From Streptomyces goshikiensis (GTDB taxonomy: Bacteria; Actinomycetota; Actinomycetes; Streptomycetales; Streptomycetaceae): a DNA stretch of 64,000 bases. The position numbers were made by a program, and so were the translations under genes. Each line of letters begins with the position of its first letter. Within the stretch, counting starts at the first letter, position 1. The DNA is taken from the NCBI RefSeq assembly GCF_014650555.1, contig NZ_BMVE01000011.1, positions 209,150-273,149 of the forward strand. The letters are read 5' to 3'. This document shows, one piece after another, positions 16,878 to 24,731 of this stretch. Below the pieces are notes generated by a model that saw only the letters and a program-made list of their open reading frames with translations, was not told where the DNA came from and searched no databases.

Positions 16878-17846
16878 TCAGGGCGCTACGACGACCTCCT
16901 GCGCGGCGGCCGTCTTCCCGGCCAGCAGCGGCGCGTCCACCGGCACGTTCCGCTTGACCAGCGCGAGCGCGATCGGGCCGAGCTCGTGGTGGCGGACCGC
17001 GGTGGTCACGAAGCCCAGCTGGCGGCCCTCCTCCCCGTCTGCGGCGAGCCGGAGCGGCGTGCCGTGGGCGGGGAGCAGCACCTCGGAGCCGTCCAGGTGC
17101 AGGAAGACGAGCCGGCGCGGGGGCTTGCCCAGGTTGTGGACGCGGGCCACGGTCTCCTGGCCGCGGTAGCAGCCCTTCTGGAGGTGGACGGCGGTGCCGA
17201 TCCAGCCCAGCTCGTGCGGGATGGTGCGGTGGTCGGTCTCCTGGCCCAGGCGCGGCCGGTGCGCCTCGACGCGCAGCGCCTCGTAGGCGAGCAGACCGGC
17301 GGCCGGGCCGTGGCTCGCGGCGAAGGCCTCCAGCTCGGCGCGCGGCAGGAAGACGTCACGGCCGTACGGGGTCTCGCGCACGACGAGTTCCTTGGCCACC
17401 TCGGCGATGGAGCCGGCCGGCAGGTTCACGACGGCGAAGTCGGCGGTGCGGTCGGCGACTTCGACGCGGTAGAAGAACTTCATCGACTCCAGGTAGGCCA
17501 GCAGCGCCTCCTGGGTGCCGGGCTCGACGTGCGCCCAGACCGTCTCGCCGTCGTCGACGAGGTAGAGGGCGTGCTCGATGTGCCCGTTCGCCGAGAGGAT
17601 CAGCGCTTCGGTGGCCTGCCCGGCGGGCAGCTCGGTGAGGTGCTGCGTGAGCAGCAGGTGCAGCCAGCTCAGCCGTTCGGGTCCGGTGACGGTGATGACG
17701 CCGCGGTGGGAGAGGTCGACGAAGCCGCGGCCGTCGGCGAGGGAGCGTTGTTCTCCGTACAGCTCGCCGTAGTGGGCGGCGACGCCCTCGTCACGGCCTT
17801 CGGCCTGGACGGCACCGGGGAGATGGAGCAAGGGGCTGCTGGTCAT
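16878..17846 (-). CDS. ygfZ: YgfZ/GcvT-family Fe-S cluster biogenesis protein
   Basis: This 322-residue folate-binding protein helps maintain or repair 4Fe-4S enzymes. The signature K-G-C-Y-x-G-Q-E occurs as LQKGCYRGQETVARVHNLGKP near residue 225, with the catalytic Cys intact, and the N-terminal GFVDLSHRGVITVTGPER segment matches the GcvT-like fold. ATG 17846 has TACGCT (17854-17859) 7 bases upstream, suggesting a leaderless mRNA. The next gene on the same strand upstream is nur, 33 bases away. Confidence 0.93.
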   Translation of the reverse strand: MTSSPLLHLPGAVQAEGRDEGVAAHYGELYGEQRSLADGRGFVDLSHRGVITVTGPERLSWLHLLLTQHLTELPAGQATEALILSANGHIEHALYLVDDGETVWAHVEPGTQEALLAYLESMKFFYRVEVADRTADFAVVNLPAGSIAEVAKELVVRETPYGRDVFLPRAELEAFAASHGPAAGLLAYEALRVEAHRPRLGQETDHRTIPHELGWIGTAVHLQKGCYRGQETVARVHNLGKPPRRLVFLHLDGSEVLLPAHGTPLRLAADGEEGRQLGFVTTAVRHHELGPIALALVKRNVPVDAPLLAGKTAAAQEVVVAP

Positions 17847-17879
17847 GGCACCAAGCGTACGACCCCGCCCGGATCTGCC

Positions 17880-18335
17880 CTAGGCCTGCCCGGCGCGGTG
17901 CTCGGCGGCGCACTTCGCGCAGAGCCCGAAGATCGCGAAGTGCTTCATGTCGGTCTCGAAACCGAAGGTGGCGCGCAGTTTCGCGGTGAACTCGGCGGCG
18001 ATGTCCACGTCGGCCTCGATGACCTCGGTGCAGTCGCGGCAGACCAGGTGGATGTGGTGGTGCCGGTCGGCGAGGTGGTAGGTGGGCGCGCCGTGCCCGA
18101 GGTGGGCGTGCGAGACGAGCTTCAGCTCCTCCAGGAGCTCCAGCGTGCGGTAGACCGTGGAGATGTTCACGCCGGAGGCCGTCTTGCGCACCTCGGCGAG
18201 GATCTCGTCCGGAGTGGCGTGCTCCAGGTGGTCGACGGCTTCGAGCACGAGCTGGCGCTGCGGCGTCAGGCGGTATCCGCGCTGCCGCAGGTCGCTCTTC
18301 CAGTCAGAGCTTTCGGTGTCCACGCTGCTGCCCAC
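17880..18335 (-). CDS. nur: nickel-responsive Fur-family regulator Nur
   Basis: This 151-residue Fur-fold repressor has a winged helix at residues about 12-85 (DLRQRGYRLTPQRQLVLEAV) and a metal-binding dimerisation domain. The nickel site residues expected from S. coelicolor Nur are present: His39 and H92, H94, H96 in RHHHIH. Two CxxC pairs (C99/C102, C139/C142) follow. Near identity with remembered S. coelicolor Nur across the wing supports the name. Nur with Ni(II) represses sodF and nickel-uptake genes. The start is GTG 18335 with TACACT (18342-18347) 6 bases upstream, probably leaderless. Confidence 0.94.
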   Translation of the reverse strand: MGSSVDTESSDWKSDLRQRGYRLTPQRQLVLEAVDHLEHATPDEILAEVRKTASGVNISTVYRTLELLEELKLVSHAHLGHGAPTYHLADRHHHIHLVCRDCTEVIEADVDIAAEFTAKLRATFGFETDMKHFAIFGLCAKCAAEHRAGQA

Positions 18336-18352
18336 CCGGCCAGTGTAAGCGC

Positions 18353-18390
18353 GGGAAGGGGACCGCGGCCCTGGCCGTGGTCCCCTTCCC
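18353..18390 (-). terminator. hairpin terminator after nitrobindin-like gene
   Basis: GGGAAGGGGACC (18353-18364) and GGTCCCCTTCCC (18379-18390) form perfect 12-bp arms, with further pairing inside. It separates the nitrobindin-like gene from the predicted nur promoter on the same strand. Confidence 0.75.
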
Positions 18391-18431
18391 TCACAGTCTG
18401 TGGATATCGCCCGGTAGGGGCCGTGTCCGCC

Positions 18432-19004
18432 TCAGCGGAAGAAGGCGATGCCGTCGTCCGGCATGTCCGGGAGGTTGCGCGCCATCTCGGCGACCTCCTC
18501 GGGCGTGACGACCTTCTTCAGCTGCGCCGACATGTAGGGGCGCAGCTCGACGTCCGGGGTGGACTTCTCGCCGACCCACATCAGGTCGCCCTTGACGTAG
18601 CCGTAGAGCCGCTTGCCGCCGCTGTACGGGCCGGAGGCCGCGGTACGGGCGACGGCGTCGGTGACGATGTCGATCTGCGGCTTCTGGTCGGCGAGCGCGC
18701 CGTACCAGACCTCGACGACGCCCTGGTCGCGGACCATGACGATCTCGACCTGGCGGTCCTTGTCGATGCGCCAGTAGCCGGACTCCGACTCCAGCGGCCG
18801 CACCTTGTTGCCCTCGGCGTCGAGCGCCCAGGTGTGGGAGGTGTACTCCAGGAAGTCCCGGCCGTCGTGGCTGAAGACGACTTCCTGGCCGAAGTTGCAC
18901 TTCTCTTCACCGGGGAAGTCGAAGACGCCCGCACCTTCCCAGGTACCGAGGAGGAAGGCGAGCGGGACGAGGCCCGGGTTCAGGTCGGACGGGATCTGGA
19001 TCAT
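18432..19004 (-). CDS. ferric nitrobindin-like protein (FABP-like, heme His lost)
   Basis: This 190-residue beta-barrel protein of the nitrobindin/THAP4 family has the signature GTWEGAG at about residues 20-26. True nitrobindins bind ferric heme through a C-terminal His and isomerise peroxynitrite to nitrate. Here the equivalent segment reads ELRPYMSAQLKKV, with Tyr/Met in place of the His-containing stretch, followed by an extra tail ending in DGIAFFR. A related group is known to lack the ligand. Heme binding is therefore doubtful. ATG 19004 has no clear ribosome site. A hairpin terminator follows. Confidence 0.88.
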   Translation of the reverse strand: MIQIPSDLNPGLVPLAFLLGTWEGAGVFDFPGEEKCNFGQEVVFSHDGRDFLEYTSHTWALDAEGNKVRPLESESGYWRIDKDRQVEIVMVRDQGVVEVWYGALADQKPQIDIVTDAVARTAASGPYSGGKRLYGYVKGDLMWVGEKSTPDVELRPYMSAQLKKVVTPEEVAEMARNLPDMPDDGIAFFR

Positions 19005-19078
19005 GAATGGCTGCTCAGGCGATCTGTAGGGAGGGATTCCGGCATCCGGGGCGGGGCGAGCGGCTGATCAGGTGGTGA

Positions 19079-19180
19079 TCAGCGCTGGCCCTGGTACAGC
19101 TTCTTCACGGCGAGGCCGGTGAAGGCGAGGACGCCGACGCAGACCAGGACCAGCAGGGAGGTGAAGACTGCCTCAAGCAC
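19079..19180 (-). CDS. 33-residue single-span membrane peptide
   Basis: A short gene missed by length filters. It starts GTG at 19180 after a clear AGGAG and encodes 33 residues: MLEAVFTSLLVLVCVGVLAF, then TGLAVKKLYQGQR. A single hydrophobic helix is followed by a basic, cytoplasmic end. GC3 pattern and the ribosome site support it, and I recall an equivalent small protein in other Streptomyces. Function unknown; such peptides often tune a membrane partner. Confidence 0.75.
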   Translation of the reverse strand: MLEAVFTSLLVLVCVGVLAFTGLAVKKLYQGQR

Positions 19181-19216
19181 GGTGTGCTCCTCGCGATGAT
19201 GTGGGCGTGTACGGGG

Positions 19217-19248
19217 CCGGTCCCCAAGCCTACTGGCCCGGGGACCGG
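19217..19248 (-). terminator. hairpin terminator after membrane-protein operon
   Basis: CCGGTCCCC (19217-19225) and GGGGACCGG (19240-19248) form a perfect 9-bp stem 37 bases beyond the stop of the last gene of the three-gene operon. Confidence 0.6.
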
Positions 19249-19284
19249 AGCACTCCGTGAGGTGGGCCGTACGCCGTTCCTCCC

Positions 19285-20127
19285 TCAGCCCAGCAGCTGG
19301 TTCTGCAGGATCACCGTCTGGTGGAAGGGAACGGCCGCCACCGCGTCCTTGCGGCTCTGCAGGATCACGGCCTGGACGTCACCGGACTGGATGCACCCGG
19401 CCTTGACCTGCTCGTCGCCGACCGGCGGAACCTCCTCGAAGAGCTGGCGCTCGTTGCTGTCCGGCGCCGACTGGGCCAGCTTGGCCTTGCTCCAGTCGGG
19501 ATCCGCGTCGATCCGGTTGACTCCGCTGAGGTTCATGTCGCGGCCGCAGCCGGTGAAGGCGTTCACGAAGCCGGACGAGTGGAAGCGCAGCAGGTAGACG
19601 CGGGTGCGGGTGCCGTCGGGGGTGGTCCAGCCGCGGCCCACGATCTGGCGCAGCCCCTCGTCCGTGAACGCCTGCTTCATCTTCTCGCGGGCGGTCGGCT
19701 CGTACTCCTCCAGGAAGGTGTCCACGGCCACCACGGAGTCCTTCTCCAGCTTCAGCTTCGCGTCCGGCGCGGCGCCCCGCGGGGCCGGCAGGAGCAGCTG
19801 GGTGAGGCCGGCGTAGTGGATGCCGTCCGCGTTGTCCGCGGCGAAGGGCACGGCCGCGCCGGGGGGCGGGGTCGGCCTGACGAGCGCGGGGTAGTCCCAG
19901 CGGCCGTCGGACCGGGTGGAGAGCCCGGGGACGTCGGTGCGGTCGGACCGGACGATCCCGTACGCGCAGGCGGCGCCGACGGCGGCGAAGACGACGACGG
20001 CGGCCGTCCAGCGGAGCGCCGCGAACAGCCTCCGCCGGTCCTTCGGCGCGGGCGCGGCGGGCGCCGGAGCCTCGGGGGCCGGGGGCGTCGGTTCGGTCGG
20101 GGTTCCGGTGGTGTTCTGCTCGGTCAC
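19285..20127 (-). CDS. single-pass membrane-anchored protein, third of a coupled trio
   Basis: This 280-residue protein has a Pro/Ala-rich cytosolic N-terminus (about 30 residues), one transmembrane helix (about 33-56, WTAAVVVFAAVGAACAYGIV) and a roughly 220-residue outside domain with two Cys (TGCGRD and AGCIQS) that could form a disulfide. The family is not recognised. GTG 20127 overlaps the previous stop as GTGA, so it is coupled. It shares size and layout with the two genes upstream. Confidence 0.8.
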   Translation of the reverse strand: MTEQNTTGTPTEPTPPAPEAPAPAAPAPKDRRRLFAALRWTAAVVVFAAVGAACAYGIVRSDRTDVPGLSTRSDGRWDYPALVRPTPPPGAAVPFAADNADGIHYAGLTQLLLPAPRGAAPDAKLKLEKDSVVAVDTFLEEYEPTAREKMKQAFTDEGLRQIVGRGWTTPDGTRTRVYLLRFHSSGFVNAFTGCGRDMNLSGVNRIDADPDWSKAKLAQSAPDSNERQLFEEVPPVGDEQVKAGCIQSGDVQAVILQSRKDAVAAVPFHQTVILQNQLLG

Positions 20128-20942
20128 GCGGACTCCCCGGGGGACTTCAGGTGGCTCATCTGGTTCCGGAAGAACTGGACGGCGGTGGGCTGGGAGAGCG
20201 GCTTGGGCCCGTACGCGCGGAAGGTGACCATCACATCGCCTTCGACGGCCACGCAGAAGACCGATTCGATCTTCGCTTCCTTCTTCTCGCCGACGGTGAA
20301 GAGCCCGCACTTGGCGTCGGGGAACCCCTCCACCTTCGGCGCCTCGCGCCCGTCCTTGAGCTGGTCGAGCACCTTCTTGGACACCTCGGAGAACTTCCCC
20401 ACGGCCTTCGGGTCCGCCTGCATGATGCGGACCTCGGCGACCATCTTGGCGCCGTCCCTGTCGGCGTACGTCCGGCCGGCGAGGCCCTTGAGCTTCAGCT
20501 CCGCGAACATCTCGTCGCGCTTCTTGCGGTCGCTGCTGGAGAGTCCCTTGCGGGACTCCTTGAAGCCCTCGACGGCCTTGTCGCCGGCGATGAAGAAGTT
20601 GTTGCCGTCCGCGTCCAGGTCGGGTCCGAGGACGTAACCGGGCGGGACCGGCAGCAGCTTGCCGGAGAGCTCGTTGGCGGGGACGGCGTCCGGCGTCTTG
20701 CGGAGCGGCGCGGACTTGCCCGCCGCCTCCCAGTAGCGGGTCGGCGTCTCGCGGTCAGCCTCGGCGAGCGCGGACCGCGCCCACACGCCGGCGCCGGCGA
20801 GGACCCCGAGGACGACGACGCCGGTGACGAGGGCGGCCACCCGGCGCCGACGGCCGGGGCGTGCGGCAGGGGTCTCGACGGCGGGGGGCGCGGCCGCGGG
20901 GGTCTCGACGGCGGGGGTCTCGGTCGCTGGAGTCTCGGTCAC
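20124..20942 (-). CDS. single-pass membrane-anchored protein, second of a coupled trio
   Basis: This 272-residue protein starts with a Pro/Thr/Glu-rich repeat (VTETPATETPAVETPA), one transmembrane helix (about residues 38-58) and an outside domain containing two Cys (AKCGLFTVGEKK, VFCVAVEGDVMVTF). Function unknown. GTG 20942 overlaps the upstream stop as GTGA, and its own stop overlaps the next start the same way. The VFCVAVEGDVMVTFRAYGP end resembles the end of the first trio member (RRGDVVMDIDYYD), suggesting a common ancestor. Confidence 0.8.
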   Translation of the reverse strand: MTETPATETPAVETPAAAPPAVETPAARPGRRRRVAALVTGVVVLGVLAGAGVWARSALAEADRETPTRYWEAAGKSAPLRKTPDAVPANELSGKLLPVPPGYVLGPDLDADGNNFFIAGDKAVEGFKESRKGLSSSDRKKRDEMFAELKLKGLAGRTYADRDGAKMVAEVRIMQADPKAVGKFSEVSKKVLDQLKDGREAPKVEGFPDAKCGLFTVGEKKEAKIESVFCVAVEGDVMVTFRAYGPKPLSQPTAVQFFRNQMSHLKSPGESA

Positions 20943-21730
20943 AGTCGCTCCAGCTGTCGCTTGGCCAGGTCGATGACGTCGCGCTCCGCGATCTTGCCGC
21001 GGTTGTCGTAGTAGTCGATGTCCATGACGACGTCCCCCCGGCGGGCGATGGCGCGCGCCCCGCGGACGGGGAGGTAGCCCGGCGTCTCCTCGGCCTTGGA
21101 GTCCACCCAGACGCGGCCCAGGTCTCCGGACAGGCCCGGGACGGCGACGCCGTCGTTGCCCGCGCGGTCCTTGTCGGACATGTAGGCGGACTGCTGCACC
21201 TGGTAGTCGTCCGCCCCTGAGCGGTTCTGGAACTGAAGCAGCCGGATCTTGACGAACACCTTGTCGTCCTGGGCCCACACGGTGGAGGCGACCCGGCGGA
21301 AGCCGGTCTGCACCAGGTTGGTGAGGGCCCGGTCCGGGGCCGTGAAGAACTCCGCGGCGAACGCGTCGGCGGGCTCGTAGCCCGTGCCCGCGACCTTCGC
21401 CCCGCCGGGGGCCTCGACCAGCAGCTTGGCCAGGTCGTCGTCCGTCTTGTGCCAGCGGTTGGCGTTGATCGTCTTGCTGGTCGTGGTGTCGTCCGGCGCG
21501 AGTGCCTTGGGCCCGGCCGGCAGCGGCTGTGCCAGCGGCGGCAGCGGGGTGGGCTCGCGGTCGTACTGGACGGCGTACCCGGCGACCGTGCCGGCGAGGA
21601 CGCCGAGCACGGCGGCTCCGGCGATCAGGAGCGTGGTGCGGCCCCGGCGGCGGCGCGGGAGGGCGGATGCGGTCTCCGGGTCGGTCCCTCCCCCTTCGCG
21701 CGCCTCGGGAATGATCTGTGCGTGTTCCAA
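20939..21730 (-). CDS. single-pass membrane-anchored protein, first of a coupled trio
   Basis: This 263-residue protein has a cytosolic N-terminus ending RRRRGRTT, one transmembrane helix (TLLIAGAAVLGVLAGTVAGY) and an outside domain of about 200 residues. Function unknown. I choose TTG 21730 (product LEHAQIIPE...) because GGGGGA lies 7 bases upstream; an in-frame GTG 15 bases further up lacks a ribosome site. Its stop overlaps the next start in GTGA. The three genes probably encode a complex or alternative subunits. Confidence 0.75.
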   Translation of the reverse strand: MEHAQIIPEAREGGGTDPETASALPRRRRGRTTLLIAGAAVLGVLAGTVAGYAVQYDREPTPLPPLAQPLPAGPKALAPDDTTTSKTINANRWHKTDDDLAKLLVEAPGGAKVAGTGYEPADAFAAEFFTAPDRALTNLVQTGFRRVASTVWAQDDKVFVKIRLLQFQNRSGADDYQVQQSAYMSDKDRAGNDGVAVPGLSGDLGRVWVDSKAEETPGYLPVRGARAIARRGDVVMDIDYYDNRGKIAERDVIDLAKRQLERL

Positions 21731-21846
21731 AAGAGAGTCCCCCACACGGCTGTGCGCACCGGGTGTGGATACCCGGGCACACACATGACCCACCCCGGCG
21801 GAACCCGGTTGTACGCGCCCTCATCACGGTTTGGTGTAGGGGCCCG

Positions 21847-22110
21847 TCAGTCTTCGTGGCGTCGTTTTCCGTCCAGTTCGTCCCACCACTCGTCGGACTT
21901 CTGATCGCCGGAGGGGTCGTCCCACCAGCGGTCTTCCGGTCCGCGCCGGTTCGCGACCATCGCGGCGACCGGGGGGATGACCATGGCGACGACGCACAGC
22001 GCGACGGCCGCCTCCACCGACAGGAGGCGCACGAAGGTCCAGGCGGAGACGAAGAGGAACAGGCATCCGCCCATGAGCAGGAAGTAGACGCGGCGACGCC
22101 GGGCGTACAT
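21847..22110 (-). CDS. DUF3099 small membrane protein
   Basis: This 87-residue protein starts with a basic patch MYARRRRVYF, has two transmembrane helices (about residues 10-28 and 33-52) and an acidic/tryptophan-rich tail (DRWWDDPSGDQKSDEWWDEL). It matches actinobacterial DUF3099 proteins; function unknown. GGAGG sits only one base before ATG 22110, too close to act; TACCCT (22117-22122) 6 bases upstream suggests a leaderless message. Confidence 0.85.
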   Translation of the reverse strand: MYARRRRVYFLLMGGCLFLFVSAWTFVRLLSVEAAVALCVVAMVIPPVAAMVANRRGPEDRWWDDPSGDQKSDEWWDELDGKRRHED

Positions 22111-22151
22111 GCCTCCAGGGTAGAGCCGCCGGTGCCCGGCCGGAACGGCAC

Positions 22152-22204
22152 GGAGGGCCGCACCCCGTTCCAGTGGCGTCCAACCCCCTGGGGTGCGGCC
22201 CTCC
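22152..22204 (-). terminator. strong hairpin terminator after DUF1416 gene
   Basis: GGAGGGCCGCACCCC (22152-22166) and GGGGTGCGGCCCTCC (22190-22204) give perfect 15-bp arms with a 23-base loop, 38 bases beyond the DUF1416 stop. It ends the sulfur operon. Confidence 0.8.
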
Positions 22205-22241
22205 GGCCGGTCGTTCAGCGCGCGCGGCGCACGCGGGCGGT

Positions 22242-22532
22242 TCAGACCGCGATCGCCACGTCCGTCACTCCGCCGGCCTGGGCGACCACGACGGCGCGGT
22301 CGGCCTGCGCGCCCGGGACCAGCGCCCGCAGCGTCCAGGTGCCGGTGGCGGCGTAGAAGCGGAACTGGCCGGTCGCCGTGGTGGGGACCTCGGCGGTGAA
22401 CTCGCCGGTCGAGTCCAGCAGGCGGACGTAGCCGCTGACGGGCTCGCCGCCGCGGGTCACCTGACCCTGGATGGCGGTCTCACCGGGCTTGAGCGTGGCG
22501 AGGTCGGGCCCGCCGATCTGTGCTCCACACAT
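22242..22532 (-). CDS. DUF1416 protein (SseC-like)
   Basis: This 96-residue protein is the DUF1416 family member that is coded next to the rhodanese gene in actinobacteria (SseC in Mycobacterium). It starts MCGAQIGGPDLATLKPGE with a conserved Cys at position 2, followed by a carboxypeptidase-regulatory-like beta sandwich (QGQVTRGGEPVSGYVRLLD). The role in sulfur transfer is assumed from context only. It lies 58 bases after the rhodanese gene in the same operon. Confidence 0.9.
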   Translation of the reverse strand: MCGAQIGGPDLATLKPGETAIQGQVTRGGEPVSGYVRLLDSTGEFTAEVPTTATGQFRFYAATGTWTLRALVPGAQADRAVVVAQAGGVTDVAIAV

Positions 22533-22590
22533 GTTCTCTGTCCTGTCCTGGAGGGGTCGTACTGCCTACGGGGCGTCGCGTGCCCGGGAG

Positions 22591-23436
22591 TTACTTGTTG
22601 GCGCCGAGCTCGATCGGCACGCCGACGAGCGAGCCGTACTCGGTCCAGGAACCGTCGTAGTTCTTGACGTTCTCCTGGCCCAGGAGCTCGTGCAGCACGA
22701 ACCACGTGAGCGCGGAGCGCTCGCCGATGCGGCAGTAGGCGATGGTGTCCTTCGCCAGGTCGACCTGCTCGGCCTCGTAGAGGGCGGTCAGTTCTTCGTC
22801 CGACTTGAAGGTGCCGTCGTCGTTGGCGTTCTTCGACCACGGGATGTTGCGGGCGCTCGGCACGTGGCCGGGGCGCTGCGACTGCTCCTGCGGGAGGTGG
22901 GCCGGGGCGAGCAGCTTGCCGGAGAACTCGTCGGGCGAGCGGACGTCGACCAGGTTGAGCGAGCCGATCGCGGAGACGACGTCGTCGCGGAAGGCGCGGA
23001 TGGAGGCGTCCTGGGCCTTGGCCTTGTACTGGGTGGCCGCCCGGTTCGGGACGTCCTTGCCGTCGACCAGGTCGCGGGAGTCGAGCTCCCACTTCTTGCG
23101 GCCGCCGTCGAGGAGCTTGACGTCCTGGTGGCCGTAGAGCTTGAAGTACCAGTAGGCGTACGACGCGAACCAGTTGTTGTTGCCGCCGTAGAGGACCACG
23201 GTGTCGTCGTTGGAGATGCCCTTGGCGGAGAGGAGCTTCTCGAAGCCCTCCTGGTCCACGAAGTCGCGGCGGACCGGGTCCTGGAGGTCCTGCTTCCAGT
23301 CGATCCGGACGGCGTTGGTGATGTGGTTCTTGTCGTACGCGGACGTGTCCTCGTCCACCTCGACGATCACGACGTTGGCGTCGTTCAGGTGGGCCTCGAC
23401 CCAGTCGGCGTCTACGAGGACGTCGCTGCGGCTCAT
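22591..23436 (-). CDS. cysA2: thiosulfate sulfurtransferase (tandem rhodanese)
   Basis: The 281-residue cytosolic enzyme has two rhodanese domains (about 5-130 and 150-275). The active-site loop in the second is CRIGERS (Cys about residue 233), with the substrate-selecting loop of thiosulfate-type enzymes; the first domain lacks a Cys. It moves sulfane sulfur from thiosulfate to a thiophilic acceptor. ATG 23436 follows GGAGGAG. A 244-base untranslated leader and a cysteine-coding leader peptide precede it, so expression is likely controlled by cysteine supply. DUF1416 follows. Confidence 0.93.
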   Translation of the reverse strand: MSRSDVLVDADWVEAHLNDANVVIVEVDEDTSAYDKNHITNAVRIDWKQDLQDPVRRDFVDQEGFEKLLSAKGISNDDTVVLYGGNNNWFASYAYWYFKLYGHQDVKLLDGGRKKWELDSRDLVDGKDVPNRAATQYKAKAQDASIRAFRDDVVSAIGSLNLVDVRSPDEFSGKLLAPAHLPQEQSQRPGHVPSARNIPWSKNANDDGTFKSDEELTALYEAEQVDLAKDTIAYCRIGERSALTWFVLHELLGQENVKNYDGSWTEYGSLVGVPIELGANK

Positions 23437-23680
23437 GGTGTTCTCCTCCGGGGCAGTGTGCGGCGGGGCGGTGCTGGTGCTGCTGCGGGGTGGCGCTGGT
23501 GCGTACGTCTCCGGATCGCGCTCCGAGCCTGTGCGGGGACGCGTCAGGGGCGGAGGCGGGAGTCGTCACGCGGGAGGGCCCAAAGGGCCGTCGTCCGGTC
23601 GATGGAGCGGGATCCGTCGGGGGCAGTCTCCGAGTTCCGGGGCGCGGAGTCTCCGATGCCGCACGCGACGCGCTCGGCTG
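23437..23680 (-). other. long leader between Cys peptide and cysA2
   Basis: These 244 bases contain no convincing gene. They include GGCCC-TTT-GGGCC (near 23580) as a small hairpin and stretches of C-rich, weakly structured RNA. If the cysteine peptide works by attenuation, the switching structures must lie here. No classical U-tract terminator is visible, so a Rho-dependent mechanism is more likely. Confidence 0.5.
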
Positions 23681-23764
23681 TCACATGGATCGACAGAGCA
23701 TGGCGGCGACGCGACACAGGTCTACTGCCCGCCGCTTCGTGAGGTCCGCCTGCTGATGCTTCAT
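23681..23764 (-). CDS. Cys leader peptide (Ms5788A family) before cysA2
   Basis: A 27-residue peptide that ends in LCRVAAMLCRSM, preceded by DLTKRRAVD; this is the Cys-rich leader peptide of the Ms5788A family known before cysA2/sseC in actinobacteria. It contains two Cys codons separated by six residues. The ATG at 23764 is 8 bases from a predicted -10, so the peptide is probably leaderless, as its mycobacterial relatives are reported to be. An in-frame ATG at 23770 would add Met-Ala but lies too near the -10. Ribosome stalling at Cys codons would couple cysA2 expression to cysteine. Confidence 0.88.
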   Translation of the reverse strand: MKHQQADLTKRRAVDLCRVAAMLCRSM

Positions 23765-23772
23765 AGCCATGG

Positions 23773-23802
23773 ATCGTAGGGACGAATCGGCCGCCCTGTC
23801 AC
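23773..23802 (-). promoter_or_regulatory. promoter of the Cys leader/cysA2 operon
   Basis: On the minus strand GTGACA (23797-23802, -35) and TACGAT (23773-23778, -10) are separated by 18 bases. The predicted start, about 8 bases further, coincides with the A of the leader peptide ATG. Confidence 0.6.
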
Positions 23803-23926
23803 CGGCGTGTCATATATCGAGACAGGATCGTCCGGATAGTGGGATCAGAAGACCCGGAGGGGCCGCGGGGCCGCCCCCGGGGCACCTCCCGGCGGTCCGG
23901 CCATCTGCGGATCGGACCACTCCGTC

Positions 23927-24655
23927 TCACGATCCGGCCAGGGACACGTCCTTACCGGCCAGCGTGAGGTGGACGCCGCTCTCGTCCGAGGTCAGCGCGG
24001 ACAGCTGGAGCCCGCTCGGCAGGCCCTCGTCGAGGCGCCGGTCGAAGTCCGTCTTCTTGCGGATCATGCCCTCGATCCCGGGGATGCCCTCACCCGGAAC
24101 CTGGTCGGCGCGCACCCGCACGACCTTCTCGCCGTTCGCACCCTTGGCCCCCGGGGCGTCCACGAGCGTGACGGTCGACACCACGCTGCGCGTGACCTTC
24201 TTGCCGAGCACGTCCACCGTGGCGGTCACCTTCACCTTGCCCGGCGCACCGCCGTAGGTCAGGGTCACGCCGTTCTGCGAGGCCTCGGTGAGGTCCGCGT
24301 ACGTGAGGAGCGCGGTCCCCTCCGCCCGCTCGGCGGTCCCCCCGCTGTAACTCCCGTTGAGCTTCACCCCGCGGAAGCTGGCGTCGACCTGCGAGAGCCG
24401 CGTCTTGCGGCCGTCGGCGGTCGCCTCGACGTCCTTGAGCCTCAGGTCGACCTGGTCGAGGTCGTGGCTGAGCGCCTGCGTCAGGAAGGGGAATCCGTGG
24501 ATCTCCACCTCCGCGCCGCCCACCTGCCCCGGCCGCGCCTGCTGTATCCGCTCGGCCAGCCGGTTCTCGGCGTAGCCGACCGCCCAGCGGTCGGCGCCCG
24601 CGAACAGCGCCCCCAGGATCACTCCGATGATCACAACGACACGCAGTGCACGCAC
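23927..24655 (-). CDS. DUF2993 / LmeA-like lipid-binding protein
   Basis: This 242-residue protein has one N-terminal hydrophobic segment (RVVVIIGVILGALFAGADRW) and a DUF2993 outside domain with ENRLAERIQ and the strand EVEIHGFPFLTQAL, typical of LmeA, the mycobacterial periplasmic phospholipid-binding protein needed for lipomannan elongation. The role in Streptomyces is not established. The start is GTG 24655 with GGGGGAGGGA just upstream. Confidence 0.88.
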   Translation of the reverse strand: MRALRVVVIIGVILGALFAGADRWAVGYAENRLAERIQQARPGQVGGAEVEIHGFPFLTQALSHDLDQVDLRLKDVEATADGRKTRLSQVDASFRGVKLNGSYSGGTAERAEGTALLTYADLTEASQNGVTLTYGGAPGKVKVTATVDVLGKKVTRSVVSTVTLVDAPGAKGANGEKVVRVRADQVPGEGIPGIEGMIRKKTDFDRRLDEGLPSGLQLSALTSDESGVHLTLAGKDVSLAGS

Positions 24656-24731
24656 GTGTCCCTCCCCCTGTAGATCGATACGTGCGCCCTAGTGGACCAC
24701 GCCGTGACCGTGCCGTGACCTTGGGGGTGGA

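Noticed and set aside
20943..22163. Continuous minus-strand frame through two genes upstream of the second trio member
   Set aside because: Arg/Pro-rich shadow translation of the real genes at 20939-21730 and 21847-22110; it has no coherent protein features.
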